Assembly (NCBI GenBank): GCA_947455695.1 | Contig: CANGRN010000029.1 | Location: forward strand, 1 to 9,394 | Source of the DNA: Alphaproteobacteria bacterium | GTDB lineage: Bacteria; Pseudomonadota; Alphaproteobacteria; Micropepsales; Micropepsaceae | Reading direction: 5' to 3' | Length of the DNA stretch: 9,394 nt | In this document: piece after piece, positions 1 to 5,974 of the stretch | Numbering within the stretch: the stretch's first letter is position 1 | Layout: each line of letters begins with the position of its first letter | Made by a program: the position numbers and the translations under genes | The notes under the pieces: model-generated | Databases searched by the model: none | Told to the model about the DNA's origin: nothing | What the model saw: only the letters and a program-made list of their open reading frames with translations

Positions 1-747
1 CTTCAGCGAGATGCGCGCATTCTCGGCATTCTCGATCAGTGTCTCGCGGCGCTTGTTCTGCTTGATCTCGCTCGTCTTGCTAAGCAGCGTTTCAATATCG
101 CCATAGATGTTGATCAGCTCGGCCGCGGTCTTGATGCCGATGCCGCGCACGCCGGGCACATTGTCGGTGGAATCGCCCGCCAGCGCCTGGACCTGCACCA
201 CCTTGTCCGGGGTGACGCCGAACTTCTCCAGCACCTCGGGGCTCGCAAGCCGCCGGTTCTTCATGGTGTCCAGGAGTTCAATCTTGCCGTCCACCACCAG
301 CTGCATCAGGTCCTTGTCGGAGGAGATGATGGTGCAGCGGGCGCCGGCCTCGTGCGCCAGGCGCGCATAGGTGGCGATCAAATCGTCGGCCTCAAAGCCC
401 TTCATCTCCACGCAACTGACGCCGAAGGCGCGGGTGGCGTCGCGCACCAGCGGGAATTGCGGGATCAGGTCCTCGGGCGGCGGCGGACGGTGCGCCTTGT
501 ATTCCTTGTAGAGGTCGTTGCGAAAGGTCTTCTCGCTGGCGTCGAAGATCACCGCCAGGTGGGTGGGCTGGTCGGGGCCCTTCATGTCGTCGAGCAGCTT
601 CCACAGCATGTTGCAGTAGCCGGAGACGGCGCCCACCGGCAGGCCATCGGACTTGCGGGTCAGCGGGGGAAGCGCGTGATAGGCCCGGAACAGATAGCCC
701 GAACCGTCCACCAGGTAGAGGTGATCACCCTTTTTCAGGGCGCTCAA
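1..747 (-). CDS. polA: DNA polymerase I, N-terminal 5'-nuclease part (partial, runs off left edge)
   Basis: Family A DNA polymerase, which removes RNA primers and fills gaps in replication and repair. Only the first 249 residues are in the window, and these form the 5'-3' exonuclease (FEN-like) domain. Visible are the opening motif LYLVDGSGYLFRAYHALPPL (residues 10-29, with metal ligand D14), FDAS (D69), the arch segment FRNDLYKEYKAHRPPPPEDL (75-94), FEADD (118-122), SSDKDLMQL (142-150), GDSTDNVPG (191-199) and the helix-hairpin-helix GVRGIGIKTAAEL. All expected acidic metal ligands appear present. The start is set as TTG at 747-745. An in-frame stop lies at 768-766 and no ATG occurs between it and the first conserved motif. 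The TTG overlaps the TGA of the zinc-finger gene (TTGA), and a GGGGCGA stretch upstream could serve as ribosome-binding site. Translation is therefore probably coupled to that gene. The 3'-5' exonuclease and polymerase domains lie outside the window. Confidence 0.95.
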   Translation of the reverse strand, partial: MSALKKGDHLYLVDGSGYLFRAYHALPPLTRKSDGLPVGAVSGYCNMLWKLLDDMKGPDQPTHLAVIFDASEKTFRNDLYKEYKAHRPPPPEDLIPQFPLVRDATRAFGVSCVEMKGFEADDLIATYARLAHEAGARCTIISSDKDLMQLVVDGKIELLDTMKNRRLASPEVLEKFGVTPDKVVQVQALAGDSTDNVPGVRGIGIKTAAELINIYGDIETLLSKTSEIKQNKRRETLIENAENARISLK

Positions 748-920
748 TGATGGGTCGCCCCGGCCTTAAGGACAAAGCGCTTGTCGCAATAGGGGCATTC
801 CACCGCATTCTCGTCGCCCATTTCCAGGAACACCTTGGGGTGGCCGAGCGCACCGCCGCCGCCATCGCAGGCGACGCGGGTGTTGTCGGTTTCGACGATT
901 TCGGGAGCCTGGACGGGCAT
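744..920 (-). CDS. Small zinc-finger protein (zf-CHCC / NDUFS6-like), 58 aa
   Basis: A complete 58-residue protein of the zf-CHCC family, related to the C-terminal domain of the mitochondrial complex I subunit NDUFS6. The probable zinc ligands are all visible: C18, H27 (in GALGHPKVFLEM), C42 and C45 (in VECPYCDKRFVL), spaced C-x8-H-x14-C-x2-C. A glycine run follows C18 and the protein ends in a His-His tail. In mitochondria this domain binds zinc late in complex I assembly. In alphaproteobacteria a similar role is plausible but not shown here. The ATG at 920-918 is chosen because an AGG lies 9 nt upstream, and because longer in-frame starts (up to 1043) would run through the apparent promoter and into the opposing gene. 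It lies immediately before polA with a stop/start overlap and is likely first in that transcript. Confidence 0.85.
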   Translation of the reverse strand: MPVQAPEIVETDNTRVACDGGGGALGHPKVFLEMGDENAVECPYCDKRFVLKAGATHH

Positions 921-951
921 GGGAACTGACCTAAAAAACGGGACGGGCGGG

Positions 952-979
952 ATCATAGCCGTTAAGATTTGAGGGGCAA
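952..979 (-). promoter_or_regulatory. Putative sigma-70-type promoter for the zinc-finger gene and polA
   Basis: Reading the minus strand, TTGCCC (979-974) and TATGAT (957-952) are separated by 16 bp. Both resemble the housekeeping -35 and -10 elements, and the -10 is strong. The expected transcription start would be near 944-946, giving a leader of about 25 nt that contains the AGG ribosome-binding site of the zinc-finger gene. The 75-bp interval also has to drive the divergent adenosyltransferase gene, for which I see no comparable element. Inferred from sequence only. Confidence 0.5.
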
Positions 980-995
980 GGCTCGGGTTCGGGAC

Positions 996-1559
996 ATGGT
1001 GACGCTCAACAAAATCTACACAAAAACCGGCGATTCCGGGCAAACCGGGCTGGGCGACGGCAGCCGGGTTTCCAAGGCGTCGCTACGCATCGCCGCCATC
1101 GGCGCGGTGGATGAAGCCAACAGCGCCATCGGCATCGCCAGACTGGATGCCCAGGGCGATGCAGACGCCATGCTGGCGCGTATCCAGAACGACTTGTTCG
1201 ACCTGGGCGCAGATCTTGCCGCGCCAGAGGATGGCCGCAAGGCCGAAGGCCGGCTGCGGATTGCGGGCGCGCAGGTGGAGCGGCTGGAACACGAGATTGA
1301 TGCGATGAACGAAAAGCTCGCGCCACTGACTTCATTTGTGCTGCCCGGCGGCACGGCGCTGGCGGCGCATCTGCACCTGGCCCGCGCCATCGCGCGGCGG
1401 GCGGAAGCGGCGATGGTCACGCTGGCGCAAGACGAAAAGATCAACGAAGCGGCGCTTCGCTACATCAACCGGTTGTCGGACCACCTGTTCGTGATGGCGC
1501 GCACCGCCAATGACGGCGGCATGGGTGATGTTCTTTGGGTACCGGGAAAGAACCGCTGA
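996..1559 (+). CDS. PduO-type ATP:cob(I)alamin adenosyltransferase, 187 aa
   Basis: Transfers the 5'-deoxyadenosyl group of ATP to cob(I)alamin (or a corrinoid precursor), making adenosylcobalamin in the cytosol. The family is PduO/MMAB-like, a trimer with ATP sites between subunits. Family motifs are in order: N-terminal ATP-binding YTKTGDSGQTGLGDGSR (residues 8-24), QNDLFDLGADLA (64-75), FVLPGG (114-119), the basic ARAIARRAE helix (129-137) and YINRLSDHLFVMAR (156-169). Length matches the roughly 190 residues usual for single-domain members. The ATG at 996 places the TKTGD motif at the normal distance from the N terminus; a TTG at 969 would add nine unconserved residues. No good Shine-Dalgarno precedes the ATG (GAGGGG at 971-976 is too far). 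It is the only plus-strand gene and stands alone. Its TGA ends one base before the stop codon of the opposing membrane-protein gene. No cobalamin-dependent enzyme is nearby to indicate which reaction it serves. Confidence 0.95.
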   Translation: MVTLNKIYTKTGDSGQTGLGDGSRVSKASLRIAAIGAVDEANSAIGIARLDAQGDADAMLARIQNDLFDLGADLAAPEDGRKAEGRLRIAGAQVERLEHEIDAMNEKLAPLTSFVLPGGTALAAHLHLARAIARRAEAAMVTLAQDEKINEAALRYINRLSDHLFVMARTANDGGMGDVLWVPGKNR

Positions 1560-1859
1560 CTATTCCGGGCCGAGACGGCGGCCGAACACGAACGCCAATA
1601 TCACGCCCAGCACACCCGTCGCGGCCCAGCCCGGCAGCGCCAGGAAGGAATAGACGCCCTGCGCCAGGGCCGGCGTGTGGTTCTGTACCCAGCTCTTGAA
1701 GGCATCCAGGCTGTGCTGGTTCAGGATGCCCCAGACGGTGCCCAGGCTGCGCACCACCAGCTCGCCGCCGCGTTCCAGCGACGACACCGCATCCGCGCCC
1801 AGCAGCATCAGGGCGATGACGATCAAAATCAGGCTTATCAGGCGCATCAGCACGGCCAT
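1560..1859 (-). CDS. Small two-helix inner-membrane protein of unknown function, ~99 aa
   Basis: I cannot assign a function. With the ATG at 1859 the protein has a hydrophobic helix at about residues 7-25 (LISLILIVIALMLLGADAV), a roughly 45-residue hydrophilic or amphipathic loop (GGELVVRSLG...SWVQNHTPA) and a second helix at about 72-92 (FLALPGWAATGVLGVILAFV) followed by RR. Positive charges before helix 1 and after helix 2 suggest both ends face the cytoplasm with the loop in the periplasm. The start is uncertain: GTG at 1892 and ATG at 1847 are also in frame, and none has a convincing ribosome-binding site. Similar short two-helix proteins are common hypotheticals in alphaproteobacteria, from memory only. 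It lies beyond the pnp terminator and converges on the adenosyltransferase gene. Frame length, hydrophobic pattern and the absence of a better candidate support it as real. Confidence 0.7.
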   Translation of the reverse strand: MAVLMRLISLILIVIALMLLGADAVSSLERGGELVVRSLGTVWGILNQHSLDAFKSWVQNHTPALAQGVYSFLALPGWAATGVLGVILAFVFGRRLGPE

Positions 1860-1923
1860 GGCCGAGAGATAGCGCGAGCAAGCCCTTGCCACAAGGACAG
1901 GGACCCCGTGCGGTTAACCGGCC

Positions 1924-1958
1924 AAAGAAAAAGCCGTCCGCTTGCGGCGGACGGCTTT
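1924..1958 (-). terminator. Intrinsic terminator after pnp
   Basis: On the minus strand a perfect 12-bp stem (AAAGCCGTCCGC, 1958-1947, with GCGGACGGCTTT, 1941-1930) closes a CGCAA loop and runs into a T-rich tail (TTTTTCTTT, 1932-1924). It begins 20 nt after the pnp stop codon. The T tract is on the minus-strand side. On the plus strand the sequence after the stem is a mixed TCTCATT, so it acts mainly for pnp and closes the infB–pnp operon. Confidence 0.9.
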
Positions 1959-1978
1959 CTCATTCGGTACGAAAAGGC

Positions 1979-4114
1979 TTAGGCCTGCGGCGCGTCGCCG
2001 GCCGGCTTCTTGCCGATGTCCTCGCCGGTGGTCTGGTCCACCTGCTTCATGGACAGGCGCACCTTGCCGCGATCATCAAAGCCCAGGAGCTTGACCTTCA
2101 CGGCCTGGCCTTCCTTGACCACGTCCTTGGGGTTCGCCACACGGCTCGCCGCCAGTTCGGAAACATGCACCAGACCGTCCTTGGGGCCGAAGAAGTTCAC
2201 GAAGGCGCCGAAGTCCATCACCTTGACGATCTTGCCGTCATAGATCTGGCCGATTTCCGGTTCCGCCGTCAGGCCGCGGATCCACTTGATCGCCGCCTTG
2301 ATCGACTCGCCATCCGACGAAGCAACCTTCACGGTGCCGTCGTCTTCGACATTGATCTTGGCGCCGGTCTTTTCCACGATCTCGCGGATCACCTTGCCGC
2401 CGGTGCCGATCACGTCGCGGATCTTGTCGGTGGGGATCTTGATCTGCTCGATGCGCGGGGCGTGTTCGCCCAATTCCGCACGAGCGCCCGTAAGCGCCTT
2501 GTTCATCTCGCCCAGGATGTGCAGACGCCCGCCCTTGGCCTGCGCCAGGGCGGTCTTCATGATTTCCTCGTTGATGCCGGAAATCTTGATGTCCATCTGC
2601 AGGGACGTGATGCCTTCTTCGGTGCCGGCCACCTTGAAGTCCATGTCGCCCAGGTGATCCTCGTCACCCAGAATGTCCGACAGGACGACATAACGGTCGC
2701 CTTCCAGGATCAAGCCCATGGCGATGCCCGCCGTGGGACGCTTCAGCGGAACGCCCGCATCCATCAGCGCCAGCGAGGTGCCGCACACCGAGGCCATCGA
2801 GGACGAACCGTTGGATTCGGTGATCTCCGACACGACGCGGATCGTGTAGGGGAACTCGTCCTTCTTGGGCAGCATCGGATGGATGGCGCGCCAGGCCAGC
2901 TTGCCATGGCCGATTTCGCGGCGGCCCGGAGCACCCATGCGGCCGGTTTCACCGACCGAGTAGGGAGGGAAGTTGTAGTGCAGCATGAAGGTCTGCTTGC
3001 CGGTGCCTTCCAGGCTGTCGACAAACTGTTCGTCCTCGGCGGTGCCCAGGGTGCAAACCACCAGCGCCTGGGTTTCGCCGCGGGTGAACAACGCCGAACC
3101 ATGGGTGCGCGGCAGGATGCCGACTTCCGCCACGATCGGACGGACCGTCGTCAGGTCGCGGCCATCGACGCGCTTCTTGGTGTCCAGCACCGCGTTGCGC
3201 ATCACATCGGCTTCCACGTCATGCAGCAGGCCGCCATAGACGCTGGCGGCAACCTTGCCTTCGCCTTCGCCCACGAACTGTTCGGCAAACTTCTTCTTCA
3301 CCGCGCTCAGCGCATCGCGGCGTTCGAACTTTACCGGGATCTGGAATGCCTTGGCCAGTTCGGCCGACGCGGCCGCCTTGATCTTGGCGCGGGTCGGGGC
3401 ATGGATGTCCTCGGCCACGGCGCGCGGCTCCTTGGCCGCCTTTTCCGCCAGGCGGATGATGGCGTTGATGGCCGTCTGCATCTGCTGGTGGCCGAACATC
3501 ACGGCGCCCAGCATCACGTCTTCGCTGAGTTCCTGGGCTTCGGATTCCACCATCATCACGGCGTCATGCGTGCCGGCAACGACCAGTTCCAGCTTGGAAT
3601 TGGGCATCTCGTCCAGCGGCGGGTTCAGCTTGTATTCGCCGTCGATGTAACCGACGCGCGCCGCGCCGATCGGGCCCTGGAAGGGCAGACCGGACAGGGT
3701 CAGCGCCGCCGACACGGCGATCATCGCCAGGATATCGGGATCGTTCTCCAGGTCATGGCTCAGCACCTGCGCCACAACCAGCGTCTCGTTGCGATAGCCA
3801 TCGGCGAACAGGGGGCGGATGGGACGGTCGATCAGGCGCGAGATCAGGGTCTCGCGTTCGGTCGCGCCGCGCTCGCGCTTGAAATAGCCGCCCGGGATCT
3901 TGCCGGCGGCGTAATAGCGTTCCTGGTAATTCACGGTCAGCGGGAAGAAGTCCACGCCTTCCTTCGGATTGGCGGCGCCGACCACGGTGGCCAGCACAAC
4001 GGTTTCGCCATAGGTGGCCAGCACCGAGCCATCGGCCTGGCGGGCAATCTTGCCGGTTTCGAGGGTCAGCTCGCGGCCGCCCCATTCAAACGTTTCTTTG
4101 TGGATTGTGAACAT
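1979..4114 (-). CDS. pnp: Polyribonucleotide nucleotidyltransferase (PNPase), 711 aa
   Basis: Phosphorolytic 3'-5' exoribonuclease, a trimer that usually works in mRNA decay with RNase E, and which can also add tails. Domains in order: first RNase PH domain (about residues 1-145), an alpha-helical domain (about 240-320), second RNase PH domain (about 325-545) with GRREIGHG (R398, R399), the phosphate-binding serines in SNGSSSMAS (about 437-439) and catalytic aspartates D486 and D492 in [12 protein letters not shown], then a KH domain with the VIGTGGKVI loop (568-576), and an S1 domain (about 621-690; [13 protein letters not shown]). Length of 711 is normal. The catalytic residues fall at the same numbers as in the E. 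coli enzyme. The ATG at 4114 is chosen because the protein opens with the conserved [13 protein letters not shown] and follows a purine-rich AAGAAGAAACG. Last gene of the operon, 161 nt after rpsO and behind its own structured leader, which suggests separate post-transcriptional control. Confidence 0.98.
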   Translation of the reverse strand: MFTIHKETFEWGGRELTLETGKIARQADGSVLATYGETVVLATVVGAANPKEGVDFFPLTVNYQERYYAAGKIPGGYFKRERGATERETLISRLIDRPIRPLFADGYRNETLVVAQVLSHDLENDPDILAMIAVSAALTLSGLPFQGPIGAARVGYIDGEYKLNPPLDEMPNSKLELVVAGTHDAVMMVESEAQELSEDVMLGAVMFGHQQMQTAINAIIRLAEKAAKEPRAVAEDIHAPTRAKIKAAASAELAKAFQIPVKFERRDALSAVKKKFAEQFVGEGEGKVAASVYGGLLHDVEADVMRNAVLDTKKRVDGRDLTTVRPIVAEVGILPRTHGSALFTRGETQALVVCTLGTAEDEQFVDSLEGTGKQTFMLHYNFPPYSVGETGRMGAPGRREIGHGKLAWRAIHPMLPKKDEFPYTIRVVSEITESNGSSSMASVCGTSLALMDAGVPLKRPTAGIAMGLILEGDRYVVLSDILGDEDHLGDMDFKVAGTEEGITSLQMDIKISGINEEIMKTALAQAKGGRLHILGEMNKALTGARAELGEHAPRIEQIKIPTDKIRDVIGTGGKVIREIVEKTGAKINVEDDGTVKVASSDGESIKAAIKWIRGLTAEPEIGQIYDGKIVKVMDFGAFVNFFGPKDGLVHVSELAASRVANPKDVVKEGQAVKVKLLGFDDRGKVRLSMKQVDQTTGEDIGKKPAGDAPQA

Positions 4115-4208
4115 CGTTTCTTCTTCTCTTCGTGTGCACGCCGCCATATTGCGCGCGTGCGGTGTACAGCTCCCCTATGGAGCTTGCTTCAGCGGGAGCT
4201 CATCCCCC
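4115..4208 (-). promoter_or_regulatory. Structured 5' leader of pnp
   Basis: The stretch between the rpsO hairpin and the pnp ATG contains several complementary segments. On the minus strand AGCTCCC (4200-4194) can pair with GGGAGCT (4174-4168), while the nearer AGCTCC (4184-4179) can pair with the same 3' arm across a 5-nt ATAGG loop. The two hairpins exclude each other. Closer to the start, GCACGC (4160-4155) can pair with GCGTGC (4141-4136), 22 nt from the ATG. In E. coli the pnp leader forms an RNase III-cleaved stem through which PNPase represses its own synthesis. A comparable role here is an inference from position and pairing only. I see no convincing -35/-10 pair in this stretch. Confidence 0.5.
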
Positions 4209-4252
4209 GCAAAAGCAAAAGCACGGCCTTACGCTTTTGCGTAAGACCGTGC
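4209..4252 (-). terminator. Hairpin with T-rich tail between rpsO and pnp
   Basis: On the minus strand GCACGGTCTTACGC (4252-4239) and GCGTAAGGCCGTGC (4234-4221) form a 14-bp stem with one G·U wobble and an AAAA loop, followed by TTTTGCTTTTGC. On the plus strand the wobble becomes a C·A mismatch, so the structure favours the minus-strand RNA. It starts 23 nt after the rpsO stop. It resembles an intrinsic terminator, probably leaky because the T run is interrupted by GC. It could instead serve as a processing or 3'-end-protecting stem that separates rpsO mRNA from pnp mRNA, as in the E. coli rpsO–pnp interval. Confidence 0.8.
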
Positions 4253-4275
4253 CCATTCTTTGTTGCCGTGAAAAA

Positions 4276-4542
4276 TCAGCGGCGCAGACCCAGCTTGGCG
4301 ATGATGCCTTCATAACGCTTCACATCCTTGGACTTCACATAGTCCAGCAGGTTGCGGCGCAGGGAGACCATCTTGATCATGCCGCGACGCGAGTGATTGT
4401 CCTTGGCGTGGGTCTTGAAATGTTCTGTGAGGTTGGTGATGCGCTCCGACAGGATCGCGATCTGGACTTCCGGCGAACCGGTGTCGTTCTTGCCGGTGGC
4501 GTTTTCGGCAACGACTTCTTTTTTGCGTTCAGGGGTAATCAT
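4276..4542 (-). CDS. rpsO: 30S ribosomal protein S15, 88 aa
   Basis: Primary 16S rRNA-binding protein of the 30S platform; it binds the three-way junction of helices 20-22 and contributes to the B4 subunit bridge. The sequence has the hallmark [11 protein letters not shown] (residues 19-29), the loop [14 protein letters not shown] (41-54) that holds the rRNA-contacting His and Asp residues, and [10 protein letters not shown] (61-70), ending in KLGLRR. Length of 88 is standard. The ATG at 4542 is chosen because GGAAG lies 7 nt upstream and the protein opens ITPERK as in other S15 proteins. An upstream in-frame start at 4602 would add 20 residues overlapping the end of truB. It begins 16 nt after truB and is followed by a hairpin that separates it from pnp. 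Confidence 0.98.
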   Translation of the reverse strand: MITPERKKEVVAENATGKNDTGSPEVQIAILSERITNLTEHFKTHAKDNHSRRGMIKMVSLRRNLLDYVKSKDVKRYEGIIAKLGLRR

Positions 4543-4558
4543 GGTTTTCTTCCGGACA

Positions 4559-5506
4559 TCAGGGTGTTGAAAAATTGAAGACGCGAAACGGACGAAGCTC
4601 ACCTTCGGCGATTTCGGCCAATGCTACGGGCTGACCCTCCTCATCCTTGAGAAAGACGGTAAGACCGGAGAGTTCGCCGTCACCAAAACCGTCCTTCATG
4701 CGGGCGAAGATATTCGCGCGAATGAGGATGGGGTTGCCGGATCGGATGCGAACCGTATCGGGACCACTGACGGCCAGGGCCGGGATGCCGTCCAGCGCGG
4801 TCGAAAGGGGCCTCAAATACCCAAAAGCGGCGGGACTATGCATAAAAGGGGTCAGGGTTTCTAGGCTGACCGCGGATTTTTCGTCCCACCCCCCCAGACG
4901 GGTCCGGCGCAGGGCCGTGACATGGCCCAAAGTTCCCAGGGCCTGGGCGATATCCCGCACCCAGGACCGGACGTAAGTCCCTTTGGCACAACGGATTTCG
5001 AACTCGGCGCTGTCTTTTTCGACCCCCAGCAGCCTGGCTTCGAACACCTCCACCGGGCGGGCCTGGAGCACCACCTCCTCCCCGTCCCGGGCCAGGTCAT
5101 AGGCCCGCTCCCCGTCCACCTTGATGGCCGAATAGACCGGGGGGGTCTGGGACAGGGTCCCGGTGAAGCGGGGCAGCATGGCCTCGATCGCCTCCCGGGT
5201 GGGGCGCACATCGCAGGTGCCGGTGACTTTTCCTTCCGCATCGTCGCTGTCGCGGCTTTCCCCCCAGGTGGCGGTGAAGCGGTAGGTCTTGTCGGCGTCC
5301 ATGGCATAGGGGACCGTCTTGGTCGCTTCCCCCAGCGCAATCGCCAGGATGCCGGTGGCCATCGGGTCGAGGGTGCCGGCATGGCCGGCCTTCTGGGCGT
5401 CGAAAATGCGGCGCACCGCGCCCACCCCTTGTGTCGAGGTCATGCCCAGCGGCTTGTCCAGGATGACCCATCCATGGACCGGATTGCCCTTCTTGCGGCG
5501 TCCCAT
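4559..5506 (-). CDS. truB: tRNA pseudouridine(55) synthase TruB, 315 aa
   Basis: Converts U55 in the T-loop of tRNAs to pseudouridine and also acts as a tRNA-folding chaperone. Motif LDKPLGMTS (residues 16-24) is followed by [14 protein letters not shown] (41-54), which carries the catalytic aspartate D47. Further along are [20 protein letters not shown] with Y75, [19 protein letters not shown] (122-140) and the RNA-contacting [17 protein letters not shown] (175-191). The C-terminal part (about 230-315) has the compact PUA-like fold region seen in many alphaproteobacterial TruB proteins rather than a long archaeal-type extension. Length is typical. The ATG at 5506-5504 overlaps the rbfA TGA by one base (TGATG), implying coupled translation, and a purine-rich GAAGAAGA at the end of rbfA can act as ribosome-binding site. 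Confidence 0.97.
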   Translation of the reverse strand: MGRRKKGNPVHGWVILDKPLGMTSTQGVGAVRRIFDAQKAGHAGTLDPMATGILAIALGEATKTVPYAMDADKTYRFTATWGESRDSDDAEGKVTGTCDVRPTREAIEAMLPRFTGTLSQTPPVYSAIKVDGERAYDLARDGEEVVLQARPVEVFEARLLGVEKDSAEFEIRCAKGTYVRSWVRDIAQALGTLGHVTALRRTRLGGWDEKSAVSLETLTPFMHSPAAFGYLRPLSTALDGIPALAVSGPDTVRIRSGNPILIRANIFARMKDGFGDGELSGLTVFLKDEEGQPVALAEIAEGELRPFRVFNFSTP

Positions 5507-5973
5507 CAGTCTTCTTCGCTCTCGTCACCGTCATGCGCGGTCAGGTCGCGCTGAACTTCGGGCGAGCGCAGGATGGTCTCGATCTTCAGGGCTTCGGCAA
5601 AAGACTCGTCCTCGACGAAGCGCAGGTCGGGGGTGAATTTCATGGTCAGGCGATGACCCATCTCGCCGCGCAGGAATCCCTTGTGGCGATTGAGAGCGGC
5701 GACAATCTCCTTGGCATTCTGCCCGCCCAGCGGTTCGCAATAGACGGTGGCATAACGCATGTCGGGCGACGGCTTGACCTGGGTGACGGTGATCGACACG
5801 CCGTCCAGATCGGGATCGCGGATCTCGTTGCGATTGAGCACTTCCGCCAGCGCATGACGCAAGGCTTCGCCCACGCGCAGCTGGCGCTGGGTCGGCCCGC
5901 CCTTGTCGTTGCCGCCGCCGCGATGGGGGCGGCGCGAGGAGCCGCGGCCGGACGTATTGGTGGGACGGGGCAT
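5506..5973 (-). CDS. rbfA: Ribosome-binding factor A, 155 aa, with basic N-terminal extension
   Basis: Late-stage 30S assembly factor that binds near the 16S 5' helix and the neck, aiding maturation and cold growth. The KH-like RbfA domain begins at about residue 28 (TQRQLRVGEALRHALAEVL) and includes IRDPDLDGVSITVTQVKPSP (51-70), ATVYCEPLGG, the ALNRHKGFLRGEMG helix and FTPDLRFVEDES. Two additions are visible: about 27 residues rich in Arg, Gly and Ser before the domain, and an acidic tail ending in DGDESEED. The ATG at 5973 is supported by GGAG 7 nt upstream, inside the last codons of the sulfotransferase gene, whose TGA is separated from this ATG by a single base. An upstream in-frame start at 6249 would overlap that gene by about 275 bases and is rejected. 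Downstream it overlaps truB by one base. Confidence 0.96.
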   Translation of the reverse strand: MPRPTNTSGRGSSRRPHRGGGNDKGGPTQRQLRVGEALRHALAEVLNRNEIRDPDLDGVSITVTQVKPSPDMRYATVYCEPLGGQNAKEIVAALNRHKGFLRGEMGHRLTMKFTPDLRFVEDESFAEALKIETILRSPEVQRDLTAHDGDESEED

Positions 5974-5974
5974 A

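Noticed and set aside
921..1043. A 41-residue N-terminal extension of the zinc-finger protein
   Set aside because: The extension would span the likely promoter and ribosome-binding site and overlap the first codons of the adenosyltransferase gene. The extra residues match nothing expected for the family.
1930..1958. The pnp terminator as a bidirectional terminator that also serves plus-strand transcription
   Set aside because: The stem is symmetric, but the plus-strand side is followed by TTTCTCATT and not a solid T run, and the plus-strand gene ended about 370 bases earlier.
1886..4315. An 809-codon open frame on the plus strand covering the whole of pnp
   Set aside because: It is antisense to a fully conserved pnp. 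Its translation is low in recognisable motifs and rich in His, Asp, Gln and Arg, as expected when GC-rich codons are read on the opposite strand. No ribosome-binding site or family resemblance was seen.
4543..4602. A 20-residue extension of S15
   Set aside because: It overlaps the truB 3' end, and S15 proteins universally begin near the ITPERK-type segment, which has its own GGAAG site.
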